Source of the DNA: Bacillota bacterium
Lineage (GTDB): Bacteria > Bacillota > UBA4882 > UBA8346
NCBI GenBank assembly: GCA_003501365.1
Contig: DNPP01000461.1
Span: forward strand, 1-6,122
Length of the DNA: 6,122 bases
Direction: 5' to 3'
The notes below the pieces were generated by a model that was given only the letters and a program-made list of their open reading frames with translations, was not told where the DNA came from and ran no database searches. The translations under genes were made by a program, and so were the position numbers. Position 1 is the first letter of the stretch. The number at the start of each line of letters is the position of its first letter. Below, piece by piece: positions 6,102 to 6,122 of the stretch.

Positions 6102-6122
6102 CTGATTTTACCGCCATACTGG

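Overview
The window suggests a Firmicutes-type bacterium that probably has an outer membrane. The Firmicutes signal is a PhoP/PhoR-type two-component pair with strong AGGAGG-class ribosome binding sites, followed by an RluB/RsuA pseudouridine synthase. The outer-membrane signal is a large secreted protein with an Ig-like N-terminal domain, many amphipathic beta strands and a C-terminal phenylalanine, the usual end of an outer-membrane beta-barrel. Diderm Firmicutes lineages (Limnochordia/Hydrogenispora-like, Halanaerobiales, Negativicutes) would fit both. This placement is inference from protein style, not from a marker gene.

All six supported genes lie on the minus strand, so transcription runs from high to low coordinates. 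From 6122 downwards: (i) a putative Ig-like/beta-barrel outer-membrane protein (6101-4137), whose upstream context is cut off by the window edge and whose true start is ambiguous; (ii) a 224-base gap with a weak extended -10 candidate and seven tandem 7-base repeats running into the next ribosome binding site; (iii) a small DUF2442-type protein (3912-3679); (iv) an AT-rich spacer ending in a good extended -10 promoter (TGGTATAAT, 3526-3518); (v) a compact operon: response regulator (3487-2792), sensor kinase (2790-1420), RluB-like pseudouridine synthase (1433-687) and an unrecognised 132-residue protein (665-267). The regulator stop and kinase start are one base apart, the kinase and rluB overlap by 14 bases, and the last gene follows after 21 bases. 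(vi) The remaining 266 bases hold no gene but contain an imperfect inverted-repeat element (about 42-198) with nested palindromes that looks like a MITE-type or other dispersed repeat.

The kinase has two closely spaced membrane segments with almost no external loop, then HAMP-like, PAS, HisKA and HATPase parts. This is the PhoR/PnpS layout, in which the signal usually comes through other proteins (Pst/PhoU in phosphate sensing) and not through an external ligand pocket. No phosphate transport gene is present and no convincing Pho box was found, so phosphate as the signal rests on family resemblance only. I found no RNA gene, CRISPR array, transposase or clear new multi-gene system. The most unusual points are the barrel protein with its uncertain start, the heptanucleotide array in the leader of the DUF2442 gene, and the inverted-repeat element.
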